From an uncultured Flavobacteriaceae bacterium (GTDB lineage Bacteria > Bacteroidota > Bacteroidia > Flavobacteriales > Flavobacteriaceae), in contig CAMZLT010000163.1 in assembly GCA_947311745.1 (NCBI GenBank), positions 1-34,300 on the forward strand: DNA of 34,300 nt, read 5' to 3'. Both the position numbers and the translations under genes were made by a program. The notes under the pieces were generated by a model. The model did not search any database, was not told the DNA's origin, and saw only the letters and a list, made by a program, of their open reading frames with translations. Shown here piece after piece: positions 13,560-22,919 of the stretch. The number at the start of each line of letters is the position of its first letter. The first letter of the stretch is position 1.

Positions 13560-14411
13560 ATGAAAATAGCAATAATTGGCTTGGGATTAATTGGTGGTTC
13601 GTTTGCTTTGGAACTGAAAAAAAATCATGAAATTTTCGGAATAGATTCAAATAAAAAACACCAAGAACAGGCTTTGCAGTTAAATTTAGTCGATAAAATA
13701 ATCGATATAGAAAAAATACATAAAATGGATGCCATACTTATTGCAATACCTGTAGATAAAACTGCAACTATTCTAAAAAAAGTTTTAGATTTGATTTTAG
13801 AAAACACAGTAGTTTTTGATGTCGGTTCAACCAAAGAAATAATATGTAATGCTGTTAAAAATCATCCGAAAAGAAAAAATTTTATAGCTATGCACCCTAT
13901 CGCAGGAACCGAACATTCAGGGCCAAAAGCAGCAATAAAAAATCTGTTTAAAAATAAAGTAAATATCATTTGCGAAAAACAATATAGTTGCGAAGTACTA
14001 CATAAAAAAGTATTAAAAATAATAGAACCTTTACAAATGCGAACCGTTTATATTCCTTCTGCAAAAATGCATGACAAACACATTGCATATGTTTCGCATT
14101 TATCCCACATTAGTGCTTTTATGTTAGGAAAAACGGTTTTAGAAATAGAAAAAGAGGAAAAAAATATTTTTGATATGGCAGGAAGTGGATTTGAATCTAC
14201 TGTTAGACTTGCTAAAAGTTCACCAAAAACATGGACACCAATTTTTATGCAAAACAAAAAATATATTTTACAATCTTTAGACGAATATATTCAAAATTTA
14301 AAAACCTTTAGGCAATATATTCAAAATCAAGAGGAAAACAACATTTATAAAATAATGGAAAAATCAAATAACATCAAAAAAATATTAAACGGAAAATTTA
14401 AAAATAATTAA
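13560..14411 (+). CDS. tyrA: Prephenate dehydrogenase
   Basis: NAD(P)-dependent oxidative decarboxylation of prephenate to 4-hydroxyphenylpyruvate, for tyrosine. The 283-residue protein begins with a Rossmann motif (IIGLGLIGGSFA), with the acidic FGIDS after strand 2 suggesting NAD. It contains the family signature MHPIAGTEHSGPKAA (H112, H119) and a helical C-terminal dimerisation domain with HIAYVSHLSHISAF. No ACT domain is present, as is common for the shorter TyrA forms. It sits 2 bases before the DAHP synthase gene. Confidence 0.93.
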   Translation: MKIAIIGLGLIGGSFALELKKNHEIFGIDSNKKHQEQALQLNLVDKIIDIEKIHKMDAILIAIPVDKTATILKKVLDLILENTVVFDVGSTKEIICNAVKNHPKRKNFIAMHPIAGTEHSGPKAAIKNLFKNKVNIICEKQYSCEVLHKKVLKIIEPLQMRTVYIPSAKMHDKHIAYVSHLSHISAFMLGKTVLEIEKEEKNIFDMAGSGFESTVRLAKSSPKTWTPIFMQNKKYILQSLDEYIQNLKTFRQYIQNQEENNIYKIMEKSNNIKKILNGKFKNN

Positions 14412-14413
14412 TT

Positions 14414-15484
14414 ATGATTGAAAATAAAAATTGGTTACAAAAAATGGAATTAAACCATCCGTTAGTAATCGCAGGACCTTGTAGTGCCGAAACTGAAGAG
14501 CAAGTTTTAGATATTGCAAACCAATTAAAAAAAACCGATGCTACTGTTTTTAGAGCGGGTATTTGGAAGCCAAGAACAAGACCTGGTAATTTTGAAGGAT
14601 TAGGAGCTATTGCTTTACCTTGGTTAAAACGTGTTAAAGACGAAACAGGTTTACTAACCTCTATTGAAGTTGCAAATGCAAATCATGCAAAACTTGCTTT
14701 AGAATTTGACGTGGATATTTTATGGATTGGTGCAAGAACTACTGTAAACCCTTTTGCAGTTCAAGAAATTGCTGACGCTTTAAAAGATACTGATAAAATA
14801 GTATTGGTTAAAAACCCTATTAATCCTGATTTAGAATTGTGGATTGGTGCTATTGAACGCCTTCAAAAAGCAAATATTAAAAATATAGGAGCAATTCATC
14901 GTGGTTTTTCTACGTATCGAAAATCTACATATCGAAATAATCCAAAATGGCAAATTCCTATTGATTTCAAAAACCGATTACCTGAAATACCGCTAATCTG
15001 TGATCCATCGCATATTTGTGGCGAAAGAGAAGGGATTATAGATGTATCGCAAACAGCATTAGACTTACAATTTGATGGTTTAATGATCGAAACACATAAT
15101 GATCCTGATAAAGCTTGGAGTGATGCAAAACAACAAATTACACCAAATAGGTTGCAAGAAATAATTACCGATTTACGTATACGAAAAAAAGATTTTGGCA
15201 ATAACGATTTGGATAAATTACGAAAACAAATTGATTTAATTGACGATAAAATTTTAGATATTTTAAATGCTAGAATGGAAGTTGTTAAAAAAATAGGCTC
15301 TAAAAAGAAAAAAGACAATGTAGCTGTTTATCAGCAAGATAGGTGGAGAGAAATTATTCAAAAATCTATAGATAAAGGAACAAATTTAGGCTTAAGCATT
15401 AATTTTGTCGAAAAAATATATAAATCTATTCATCAAGAATCTATAAACCAACAAGAAAAAATAATTAACCTCAAAAATTCATAA
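14414..15484 (+). CDS. Bifunctional DAHP synthase (type I-beta) / chorismate mutase
   Basis: A 356-residue fusion. Residues 1 to about 255 form a DAHP synthase (phosphoenolpyruvate + erythrose 4-phosphate), with VIAGPCSAE, FRAGIWKPRTRPG, WIGARTTVNPF, VKNPINPDLELWIGA, IHRGFSTY and DPSHICGER. Residues about 262-350 form an AroQ-type chorismate mutase (DLDKLRKQIDLIDDKILDIL, then VYQQDRWREII). The fusion supplies prephenate to pheA and tyrA and in known Bacteroidota enzymes lets prephenate or chorismate control DAHP synthesis through the mutase domain. It is the last gene of the attenuated operon. The 67 bases after it hold no clear terminator before the convergent uvrC. Confidence 0.95.
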   Translation: MIENKNWLQKMELNHPLVIAGPCSAETEEQVLDIANQLKKTDATVFRAGIWKPRTRPGNFEGLGAIALPWLKRVKDETGLLTSIEVANANHAKLALEFDVDILWIGARTTVNPFAVQEIADALKDTDKIVLVKNPINPDLELWIGAIERLQKANIKNIGAIHRGFSTYRKSTYRNNPKWQIPIDFKNRLPEIPLICDPSHICGEREGIIDVSQTALDLQFDGLMIETHNDPDKAWSDAKQQITPNRLQEIITDLRIRKKDFGNNDLDKLRKQIDLIDDKILDILNARMEVVKKIGSKKKKDNVAVYQQDRWREIIQKSIDKGTNLGLSINFVEKIYKSIHQESINQQEKIINLKNS

Positions 15485-15551
15485 AATTAGCTTTGTTTAG
15501 ATGTATAGGATATGAATAATAATATAATGGTGAAGTTTGTGGGCCAATTTA

Positions 15552-17366
15552 TTACACGTTTTTTGATGTTGTACTGGTATTACGCTTAAAATAATTGTGA
15601 ATTTTAGATGCTTTATCTTTACCTATTACTTCGGTTAAATGTTCTAAACTAGTATTTGTTATTCTTTTTGTGGATTTGAATTTTTTTAGTAGTGTAATAA
15701 TTGTTTTTTCGCCAATTCCTGGGATTTGTGATAATTCGGAATTTATAGCATTTTTGCTTCGTTTGTTACGATGATGTGTGATACCAAAGCGATGTGCTTC
15801 GTTTCGTAATTGTTGAATAATTTTAAGAGTTTCGGATTTTTTATCTAAATACAGCGGTATTGGATCATCTGGATAAAAAAGTTCTTCCAAACGTTTCGCA
15901 ATTCCGATAATGGCAATTTTTCCTCGCAAACCTAAAGCGTCTAAACTTTTTAAAGCTGCGGATAATTGTCCTTTACCACCATCGATAATAATTAGTTGTG
16001 GTAAGTCTTGGTTTTCGTCTAGTAAGCGTTTGTATCTACGATAAACTACTTCGGTCATTGAAGCAAAATCGTCTGGTCCAATAACAGTTTTTATATTAAA
16101 ATTACGGTAATCTTTTTTACTTGGTTTTCCGTTTTTAAAAACGACACAAGCTGCAACAGGGTTTGTACCTTGTATGTTTGAATTATCAAAACATTCGATA
16201 TGTCTTGGTTCTACCAATAATCGCAAATCTTTTTTCATTTGCGACATGATTCGGTTTACATGTCTATCAGGATCGGTAATTTTTATTTGTTTAAATTGTT
16301 CTTGTCTAAAGTATTTTGCATTTCGTATGGATAAATCTACAATACGTTTTTTATCACCAACTTTAGGGATAGTTACTTTTAAATTTTCGCCTAATTCTAC
16401 TAAAAAAGGAACATATATTTCTTTGGTAATGGAGTTAAATCGTTGTTGGATTTCAACGATAAAGAGTTCTAAAATTTCTTTATCGCTTTCGGCAAGTTTC
16501 TTTTTAATTTCGGTTGTGTGTGATTGGATTATGTTTCCATTTACGATTTTTAAAAAATTGGTATAGGCAAAATTTTCATCTGAAATTAAACTAAAAACAT
16601 CTACGTTAGAGATACTTGGATTTACAATAGTAGATTTTGCTTGATAGTTTTTAAGTAAATCTAATTTTTCTTTTATTTTTTGTGCTTCTTCAAATTCGGT
16701 TTTATTTGAAAAATCTAACATCATTTCTTTGAATTTTTGCAAGGATTGTGCAAAATTCCCTTTTACAATATTTTTAATTGCTTTAATATCTGTATTATAG
16801 TCTTTTTCGGTTTGTAAGGCTTCGCAAGGACCTTTACAATTTTTAATATGATATTCTAAGCATACTTTGTGTTTGCCAGAGTTTACATTTTCAAAAGATA
16901 GGTTATAGGTACACGTTCGTAAAGGATATAATTCTTTAATTAAAGATAGTAAAGCTCTTGCTGTACGAACAGAAGTGTATGGTCCAAAGTACTCTGAGCC
17001 GTCTTTAATAACACGTCTAGTTAAAAAAACACGAGGAAATCGCTCGTTTTTAATACAAATAAACGGATATGATTTATCGTCTTTTAATAAAATATTATAT
17101 CGTGGTTGATACTTTTTTATCAGATTATTTTCTAATAATAAGGCGTCAGTTTCAGTTTCAACCACAATGTGTTTAATATGAACAATTTTTTTTACTAAAA
17201 CTCTAGTTTTACCGTAATCATGATTTTTTGTAAAGTAGGAGGAAACTCTTTTTTTTAAATTTTTTGCTTTTCCTATATAGATTATTACTTCATTTTTATC
17301 AAAAAATTGGTATACTCCAGGAGAATCTGGTAGTATTTTGATCTGAAGTTGTAGATTATTAGTCAA
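15552..17366 (-). CDS. uvrC: Excinuclease ABC subunit C
   Basis: The nuclease of nucleotide excision repair, making both incisions around lesions loaded by UvrA/UvrB. The 604-residue protein has an N-terminal GIY-YIG domain (SPGVYQFF and IIYIGKAKNLKKRVSSYF, 15-45), a central Cys-bearing segment (CLEYHIKNCKGPC), a UVR motif for UvrB (KTEFEEAQKIKEKLDLLKNY), the RNase H-like nuclease (ECFDNSNIQG, LIIIDGGKGQ) and a C-terminal helix-hairpin-helix (IPGIGEKTIITLL). Length is normal. It follows sufE by 7 bases and is likely the last gene of the GH3-sufE-uvrC operon. Confidence 0.96.
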   Translation of the reverse strand: MTNNLQLQIKILPDSPGVYQFFDKNEVIIYIGKAKNLKKRVSSYFTKNHDYGKTRVLVKKIVHIKHIVVETETDALLLENNLIKKYQPRYNILLKDDKSYPFICIKNERFPRVFLTRRVIKDGSEYFGPYTSVRTARALLSLIKELYPLRTCTYNLSFENVNSGKHKVCLEYHIKNCKGPCEALQTEKDYNTDIKAIKNIVKGNFAQSLQKFKEMMLDFSNKTEFEEAQKIKEKLDLLKNYQAKSTIVNPSISNVDVFSLISDENFAYTNFLKIVNGNIIQSHTTEIKKKLAESDKEILELFIVEIQQRFNSITKEIYVPFLVELGENLKVTIPKVGDKKRIVDLSIRNAKYFRQEQFKQIKITDPDRHVNRIMSQMKKDLRLLVEPRHIECFDNSNIQGTNPVAACVVFKNGKPSKKDYRNFNIKTVIGPDDFASMTEVVYRRYKRLLDENQDLPQLIIIDGGKGQLSAALKSLDALGLRGKIAIIGIAKRLEELFYPDDPIPLYLDKKSETLKIIQQLRNEAHRFGITHHRNKRSKNAINSELSQIPGIGEKTIITLLKKFKSTKRITNTSLEHLTEVIGKDKASKIHNYFKRNTSTTSKNV

Positions 17367-17373
17367 TTTTTTA

Positions 17374-17799
17374 TTATTCGTTGGCCTGTAATGCTAAAGC
17401 GTATAATTTTATTTTTTTTATCATACTAACTAATCCGTTTGCTCTAGTTGGTGATAGGTGCTCTTTTAAACCAATTTTATCGATAAAATCGGTTTTTATA
17501 TTTAAAATGTCAGTTGGTTTTTGATTGGAAAATACACGAAGTAATAAAGCAATGATTCCTTTAGTGATAATGGCATCGCTATCTGCTGTATAAACAATTT
17601 TATCTGCTGCTTTTTCGGCATGTAGCCAAACTTTAGATTGACATCCTTTAATTAAATTAGCATCTATTTTATATTTTTGGTCGATAATTGGCAAGGATCT
17701 TCCTAGTTCAATAAGGTATTCGTATTTTTCCATCCAATCATCAAACATAGCAAAATCGTCAACGATTTCTTCTTGTATTTCTTGTATGCTTTGTGTCAT
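17374..17799 (-). CDS. sufE: SufE family sulfur acceptor
   Basis: A 141-residue protein that receives persulfide sulfur from the cysteine desulfurase SufS and passes it to Fe-S cluster assembly. The reactive Cys is C53 in LIKGCQSKVWL, the family signature. Helical segments before and after it and the overall length match SufE. The partner sufS lies far away (30074-31288), and no sufBCD genes are in the window. The gene sits between a GH3-like gene (9 bases) and uvrC (7 bases), evidently in one operon. Confidence 0.93.
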   Translation of the reverse strand: MTQSIQEIQEEIVDDFAMFDDWMEKYEYLIELGRSLPIIDQKYKIDANLIKGCQSKVWLHAEKAADKIVYTADSDAIITKGIIALLLRVFSNQKPTDILNIKTDFIDKIGLKEHLSPTRANGLVSMIKKIKLYALALQANE

Positions 17800-17808
17800 T
17801 TTATTTTT

Positions 17809-19332
17809 TTACAAAGATATATTATTTAATTGTAATAATTCTTCTATAAATTTTCTATCGTTTGATAGTCTAGGTACTTTGTGTTGTCCGCCTAATTTTC
17901 TTTTGTTTTTAAGCCAATTGTAAAATAAATTAGGTTTTGCTATGTTTAAAATAGGTTTTTCTAGCGTAATGTTTAAATATCGCTTAGCTTCGTAATCGGA
18001 ATTTATATTTTTTAATGCAGTGTCTAAAACTTCCATAAAGAAATCGGTATTTTTTGGTTTTTGAATAAATTCAATTAGCCATTGATGTTTTCCTTTTTTG
18101 CCATCCTTCATAAAAACTGGAGCAACAGAATATTCTTTTATGCTAGTATTTGTTTTTTTACAGGCAATTTCTAAAGCTTTTTCGGCGTTTTCAATTATTA
18201 ATTCTTCACCAAAAGCATTAATAAAATGTTTGGTTCTGCCAGAAATTTTTATTCGATATGGTTTTAAGGAAGTAAATTTTATAGTATCACCAATTAAATA
18301 TCGCCATAAACCAGCGTTTGTAGTAATTACTAAGGCATAATTTGTTTCTAGTTGTACTTTTTCTAGCGGAATTGCAACAGAATTTTCGTCGTCAAATGTA
18401 TCCATAGAAATAAATTCGTAAAAAATACCATAATCTAACATTAAGAGCAATTCTTGGCTATTATTTTGATCTTGAATAGCAAAAAATCCTTCACTAGCAT
18501 TGTAAATTTCGTAGTATTGGAAGTTTTTTTTCGGAATAATTTTTTCGTATTGTTTTCGATATGCGTTAAAATTTACACCACCGTGAAAATATACTTCAAG
18601 GTTTGGCCAAACTTCTAAAATATTATTTTTACCTGTTCGTTCTAAAACTTTATTTAATAAGACTAGCATCCAAGACGGAACTCCTGCAAGACTAGTAATA
18701 TCTTCGTTAATAGTTTCGTCTATAATTTTATCCATTTTTATTTCCCAATCGCTTAGTAAAGCAACTTTTTGACTCGGAGCAGAGCTAAAATCTGCCCAAA
18801 GCGGTAAATTTTGGATAATAATTGCTGATAAATCACCATAAATTGTGCCGTTTTTTTCGTACATTTCACTACTTCCGCCAAGACGTAAATTTTTTCCTCC
18901 AAACATTTTAGTATGCTGATTATTACACGCATATATAGATAACATATCTTTTACCGCTTTGTAATGACAATCTTCTAATGCTACTTTACTTACAGGAATA
19001 AATTTGCTTTTTGCGTTGGTAGTTCCGCTAGATTTTGCAAACCATTTTATTTTAGAGTGCCAAAAAATATTTGGTGTTCCTTTTCTTGCTTGGTCAATTT
19101 CATGTTCAATAGATTCGTATTTTCGTATAGGTACGTTTTCTATAAAATCGGAATACGTTTTAATTTGATTAAAATTATATCGTTTACCAATTTCTGTGTT
19201 TTTTGCTTGTTTTATTAAGTTTTCTAAAACTTCCTGCTGTACTTCGATAGGATATTTTATAAAAAAATCTATTTGATGTTTTCGTTTTTTTAACGACCAT
19301 GCAATTACACTATTTAAAAACGGTATTTTCAT
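17809..19332 (-). CDS. GH3-family acyl-adenylate enzyme
   Basis: A 507-residue protein of the GH3 (auxin-responsive promoter) family of ATP-dependent acyl-acid-amido synthetases, part of the adenylating superfamily. Visible family motifs are WFAKSSGTTNAKSKFIPVS (phosphate-binding loop), YGDLSAI, YNASEGFFAIQD, LWRYLIGDTIKFTS with ISGRTKHFINAFGEELIIENAE, and the C-terminal GGQHKVPRLSNDR. In plants these enzymes join amino acids to hormones. The role of bacterial versions, widespread in Bacteroidota, is largely unknown. It is the first gene of a minus-strand operon with sufE and uvrC. The 107 bases upstream of it (19333-19439) show no gene. Confidence 0.88.
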   Translation of the reverse strand: MKIPFLNSVIAWSLKKRKHQIDFFIKYPIEVQQEVLENLIKQAKNTEIGKRYNFNQIKTYSDFIENVPIRKYESIEHEIDQARKGTPNIFWHSKIKWFAKSSGTTNAKSKFIPVSKVALEDCHYKAVKDMLSIYACNNQHTKMFGGKNLRLGGSSEMYEKNGTIYGDLSAIIIQNLPLWADFSSAPSQKVALLSDWEIKMDKIIDETINEDITSLAGVPSWMLVLLNKVLERTGKNNILEVWPNLEVYFHGGVNFNAYRKQYEKIIPKKNFQYYEIYNASEGFFAIQDQNNSQELLLMLDYGIFYEFISMDTFDDENSVAIPLEKVQLETNYALVITTNAGLWRYLIGDTIKFTSLKPYRIKISGRTKHFINAFGEELIIENAEKALEIACKKTNTSIKEYSVAPVFMKDGKKGKHQWLIEFIQKPKNTDFFMEVLDTALKNINSDYEAKRYLNITLEKPILNIAKPNLFYNWLKNKRKLGGQHKVPRLSNDRKFIEELLQLNNISL

Positions 19333-19439
19333 AAATTTATAGTTGTTTTTTTATTAAAAACGTAGTAGCACTTCCTGTTTTGGATTCAAATCTAAAAATA
19401 CATATTTCTTTTGGTTTTATATAGTAAAGTAGGTGTTTT

Positions 19440-20402
19440 TTATTTACTTTCTGAAAATTTAAAATTAAGCACAAAGTAACTTCCTATAATGGCAGGAAGT
19501 GCAAAATTAAACAGCCACATTATTGTAGTAATTGTAACCACAATTAATTCATTAACCGAAATAAAATGAAATACAAAAACAGCAACCGATCCTTTAATTA
19601 AAAAATCAAACATTGGTAAACTAGGTATAATTGAAGCAATTAAATACATGGCAAAAATTAATAGCATTACAGTTTGATAATTTACCTCAACTTGAAACAA
19701 ACGTAATAAAAAATAGAATTGATGCGAAAAAATAAGATATCTAACAATTGAATAAACTAAAGTTAAAACACTAATTTTTATAGGAATTGATTTAATAAAT
19801 TTAATTATTTTATTCCAATAAAAACCACGAATTTTTTTAGAAAGCAATTCCTTCCCTCCAAAAACAAACACTAAAAATAATACTAGAAAATAAATAAATT
19901 CCCGAAATCTAAAAACAGGAAAACTCCAATTAAAATGTAACCATAGATATAACAATCCTAAACTTCCGAATAAAACCGTAACACTCATTTGCGAAATATT
20001 AGAAAGTAAATTTAATAATACTATTTTTTTACGATTATTCTTTTTAAAATATAGGGATTTGGCACCATACTCGCCAATTCTATTTGGTGTAAATAGAGAT
20101 GCTGTATGCGAACCAAAACTTTGTTTTAAAGCTTGCATAAAAGAAATTTTTTGAAGTACAGAAACTAAATTTTGCCATTTTAAAATTTCAAAAAACCAAT
20201 TAAAAAAAGTAAATAGAAAGATATATAAAAGAACATTATAATCTGTGGCAACTATTTTTTCTATCTGAAAAATAAAGTCTTTAATAGGTATAGCGTCATT
20301 ATGAATAGTATGTACATAAATAAAATAAAACGAAGTAATTACAATAGTAAATTTTACTAAAAAGAATAAAAACTTGCGATATGTAGCTGAAATATTTCGC
20401 AT
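19440..20402 (-). CDS. Lysylphosphatidylglycerol synthase-like membrane protein (UPF0104 type)
   Basis: A 320-residue polytopic membrane protein with about eight hydrophobic segments and motifs of the LPG_synthase_TM family: FFEILKWQNL, SFGSHTASLFTPNRIGEYGAKSLYF, NLLSNISQMSVT and IASIIPSLPMFDFLIKGSVAVF. It has no aminoacyl-transfer domain, so it is probably not an aminoacyl-lipid synthase itself. Related stand-alone proteins are suggested to flip or transport lipids. Exact substrate is unknown. It is divergent from ruvC across a 98-base region. Confidence 0.75.
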   Translation of the reverse strand: MRNISATYRKFLFFLVKFTIVITSFYFIYVHTIHNDAIPIKDFIFQIEKIVATDYNVLLYIFLFTFFNWFFEILKWQNLVSVLQKISFMQALKQSFGSHTASLFTPNRIGEYGAKSLYFKKNNRKKIVLLNLLSNISQMSVTVLFGSLGLLYLWLHFNWSFPVFRFREFIYFLVLFLVFVFGGKELLSKKIRGFYWNKIIKFIKSIPIKISVLTLVYSIVRYLIFSHQFYFLLRLFQVEVNYQTVMLLIFAMYLIASIIPSLPMFDFLIKGSVAVFVFHFISVNELIVVTITTIMWLFNFALPAIIGSYFVLNFKFSESK

Positions 20403-20472
20403 AAATTAAAAAGCAATATTATAATTTTTTTTTTTAGCAGAAACGTTTTGTAAAACCTTTCTACTATTTAAT

Positions 20473-20480
20473 TATCTTTG
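20473..20480 (+). promoter_or_regulatory. -7 promoter element of ruvC
   Basis: TATCTTTG, a full TAnnTTTG match, with TTTTG at 20446-20450 upstream. Predicted start near 20485, about 16 bases before the TTG start codon of ruvC. Confidence 0.5.
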
Positions 20481-20500
20481 CTTTAAAATAAATTTAAAAT

Positions 20501-21055
20501 TTGCAGTCAGAAAAAATTATATTAGGTATTGATCCAGGAACTACAATTATGGGGTTTGGTATTATTAAAATTGTAAAAAAACAAATGCAATTTGTGCTAC
20601 TAGACGAGTTGATTTTAAATAAATATGATGATCATTATTTACGTTTAAAAAAAATATTTGAAAGAACTATCCAATTAATTGATGCGTATCATCCTGATGA
20701 AATTGCTATTGAAGCACCTTTTTTTGGTAAGAATGTACAATCAATGTTAAAATTAGGGAGAGCACAAGGTGTAGCAATGGCTGCTGGTTTATCTAGAGAA
20801 GTTACTATTACAGAATACGCACCAAAAAAAATAAAAATGGCGATTACAGGTAGTGGATCTGCATCTAAAGAGCAAGTAGCAAAAATGTTACAAAGTATTT
20901 TAAACCTAAAAACATTACCAAAAAATTTAGATGCAACAGATGGTCTTGCAGCTGCTGTTTGTCATTTTTATAATCAAGGTAGAGTAACTGGTAAAAAGAG
21001 TTATTCAGGTTGGTCTTCCTTTGTTAAAAATAATGAAAAGCGAATTAAAAAATAA
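20501..21055 (+). CDS. ruvC: Holliday junction resolvase RuvC
   Basis: An endonuclease that resolves Holliday junctions in recombination repair. The 184-residue protein shows IILGIDPGTTIMGFG (first catalytic Asp, D11), IAIEAPFFGKNVQSMLKLGRAQG (catalytic Glu) and NLDATDGLAAAVCH (C-terminal Asp). The start is TTG at 20501: an in-frame stop at 20495-20497 rules out a start further upstream, and the IILGID strand begins only four residues later, so no later start is possible. Confidence 0.95.
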   Translation: MQSEKIILGIDPGTTIMGFGIIKIVKKQMQFVLLDELILNKYDDHYLRLKKIFERTIQLIDAYHPDEIAIEAPFFGKNVQSMLKLGRAQGVAMAAGLSREVTITEYAPKKIKMAITGSGSASKEQVAKMLQSILNLKTLPKNLDATDGLAAAVCHFYNQGRVTGKKSYSGWSSFVKNNEKRIKK

Positions 21056-21115
21056 GTTCTTATTTTAAAGTGTAATAAAAAGTCTTTTTTGTTTTTACAA
21101 CCATTTTAAAATAGA

Positions 21116-21123
21116 TACTTTTG
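21116..21123 (+). promoter_or_regulatory. -7 promoter element of the acyl-CoA thioesterase gene
   Basis: TACTTTTG, a full match. Its TTG (21121-21123) could be mistaken for a start codon. The true ATG is at 21136, about 8 bases after the predicted start of transcription. Confidence 0.55.
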
Positions 21124-21135
21124 CAAAAAAATAAA

Positions 21136-21657
21136 ATGATTACTACTAAAACACCTAAAGAATCTTTAACCATTCTTACCGATATGGTCTTACCTGCCGA
21201 AACAAACGCTTTGGATAATTTGTTTGGTGGTGAAATTTTAGCACGAATGGATCGAGCATCTAGTATTGCTGCTCAAAGACATTCACGTAGAATAGTTGTT
21301 ACAGCAAGTGTTAATCATGTTGCATTTACTAAAGCTGTTCCTGTTGGTTCGGTAGTTACTGTTGAGGCAAAAGTATCTAGAGCCTTTAAATCATCTATGG
21401 AAATTTTTGTAGATGTTTGGATCGAGGATAGAGAATCACAAGAACGGACTATGGTAAATGAAGGTATTTATACTTTTGTTGCTGTTGATAGAACGGGAAC
21501 TCCTGTAAAAGTGCCACAAATAAAACCAGAAACCGATTTAGAAAAAGAACGTTATGAAGGTGCTTTACGTAGAAAACAATTGAGTTTAGTGCTTTCAGGA
21601 AAAATGAATCCAGATGATGCTGTGGAGCTTAAAAAATTATTTTTTAAAAAACAATAA
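21136..21657 (+). CDS. Acyl-CoA thioesterase (hot-dog fold)
   Basis: A 173-residue single hot-dog protein that hydrolyses acyl-CoA thioesters in the cytoplasm. Motifs are MVLPAETNALDNLFGGEILARMD (with the conserved Asn and Asp region of the BACH/YciA group), ASVNHVAFTKAVPVGSVVTVEAKV, and a C-terminal YTFVAVD. The ATG at 21136 is preferred to the TTG at 21121, which is part of the promoter. Chain-length preference cannot be told. It is followed after 2 bases by a small membrane-protein gene. Confidence 0.88.
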   Translation: MITTKTPKESLTILTDMVLPAETNALDNLFGGEILARMDRASSIAAQRHSRRIVVTASVNHVAFTKAVPVGSVVTVEAKVSRAFKSSMEIFVDVWIEDRESQERTMVNEGIYTFVAVDRTGTPVKVPQIKPETDLEKERYEGALRRKQLSLVLSGKMNPDDAVELKKLFFKKQ

Positions 21658-21659
21658 AT

Positions 21660-21848
21660 ATGTTTACTACAGGACGAATTCTTTTTAGTGTTTTTTTTAT
21701 TGTAGCTTTTGCAATAGCTATGTTTTTTGCTTATGCTAAAGATAAGAAACACCAAAAATATTATTATAAAAATGTTTGGATTGTTGCTGTTGGGATACTT
21801 TTAACGATTGTCATTTTTGCAACACTTACTTTTTGGTTGCACGAATAA
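21660..21848 (+). CDS. Small conserved two-helix membrane protein
   Basis: A 62-residue protein with two hydrophobic segments (about 6-25 and 40-59) separated by a basic loop, KDKKHQKYYYKN, which by the positive-inside rule faces the cytoplasm. It begins 2 bases after the thioesterase gene and is very probably translated from the same mRNA. I do not recognise a function. Spacing and a clean hydrophobic pattern argue that it is real. Confidence 0.7.
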   Translation: MFTTGRILFSVFFIVAFAIAMFFAYAKDKKHQKYYYKNVWIVAVGILLTIVIFATLTFWLHE

Positions 21849-21871
21849 TCTTTAGGTAAATCATAATGGTA

Positions 21872-22915
21872 TTATTCCATTTTATTAGCTAATTGACCAC
21901 AAGCTGCATCAATATCATCGCCACGACTTTTACGAACTTTTGCAATAATGTTATTTGCTTCTAAAATTTGTACATATTGTTCTATTATTTCTCCGTCAGC
22001 AGATTGGTATTCTGCATCACCAATGTTATTATAGGTGATTAAATTTACTTTTGAAGGTACTTTTTTACAGTACGAAACCAAAGCGTCTATGTCTTTTTTC
22101 TTATCGTTAAATCCTTTAAATACAACGTATTCAAAAGTTATTTTTTGTTTGGTTTTTTGATACCAATATTGCAATGCTTCTAATAAATCCTCTAAATTAC
22201 TTTTATCGTTTATTGGCATTAATTTAGAGCGAACTTCGTTAATTGCAGAGTGTAAAGAAACCGCTAAATTAAATTTCACATCATCATCTGCCATTTTTTT
22301 TATCATTTTTGGTATTCCTACAGTAGATAGGGTGATTCTTTTTGAGGACATACCTAAACCTTCATCGTTTGTAATTTTATCGATTGCAGTCATTACATTT
22401 TTATAGTTTAACAAAGGTTCTCCCATTCCCATAAAAACAATATTTGTTAATTTATGGTTGTGATACAAACGACTTTGTTTGTCTATTTCGACAACTTGAT
22501 CGTAAATTTCATCGGCATTAAGATTTCGCATTCTTTTTAATTTTGCCGTTGCACAAAAATTACAATCTAAACTACAACCAACTTGACTAGAAATACATGC
22601 TGTGGTGCGTTTTTTTGTAGGAATTAAAACAGATTCTACTAATAAATCATCGTGTAATTTAATAGCATTTTTTATGGTTCCATCTATAGATTTTTGCATT
22701 TTATCTACAGCAACATGATTGATAACAAAATTATTTTCAAGCATTTCTCTAGTTTGCTTAGATAAATTAGTCATTTGCTCAAAACTACGTGCAGATTTAA
22801 CCCAAAGCCATTCGTAAACTTGATTTCCACGAAATGCCTTATCGTTATTACTAACAAAAAAATCGCGTAATTGCTCTTTTGTTAACGCTCGTATGTCTTT
22901 TTTATCTGAAATCAT
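21872..22915 (-). CDS. rlmN: 23S rRNA A2503 / tRNA A37 C2-methyltransferase RlmN
   Basis: A radical-SAM dual-specificity RNA methyltransferase of 347 residues. The [4Fe-4S] cysteines are in VGCSLDCNFCATAKL (C114, C118, C121). Other motifs are FMGMGEPLLNY, ITLSTVGIPKMI and LAVSLHSAINEVRSKLMPIN. A conserved Cys at 339 in DAACGQL corresponds to the catalytic C-terminal cysteine. Length is normal. A -7 box (TATTTTTG, 22927 to 22920) ends 4 bases before the ATG, so the mRNA is likely leaderless. Confidence 0.95.
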   Translation of the reverse strand: MISDKKDIRALTKEQLRDFFVSNNDKAFRGNQVYEWLWVKSARSFEQMTNLSKQTREMLENNFVINHVAVDKMQKSIDGTIKNAIKLHDDLLVESVLIPTKKRTTACISSQVGCSLDCNFCATAKLKRMRNLNADEIYDQVVEIDKQSRLYHNHKLTNIVFMGMGEPLLNYKNVMTAIDKITNDEGLGMSSKRITLSTVGIPKMIKKMADDDVKFNLAVSLHSAINEVRSKLMPINDKSNLEDLLEALQYWYQKTKQKITFEYVVFKGFNDKKKDIDALVSYCKKVPSKVNLITYNNIGDAEYQSADGEIIEQYVQILEANNIIAKVRKSRGDDIDAACGQLANKME

Positions 22916-22919
22916 ACTG

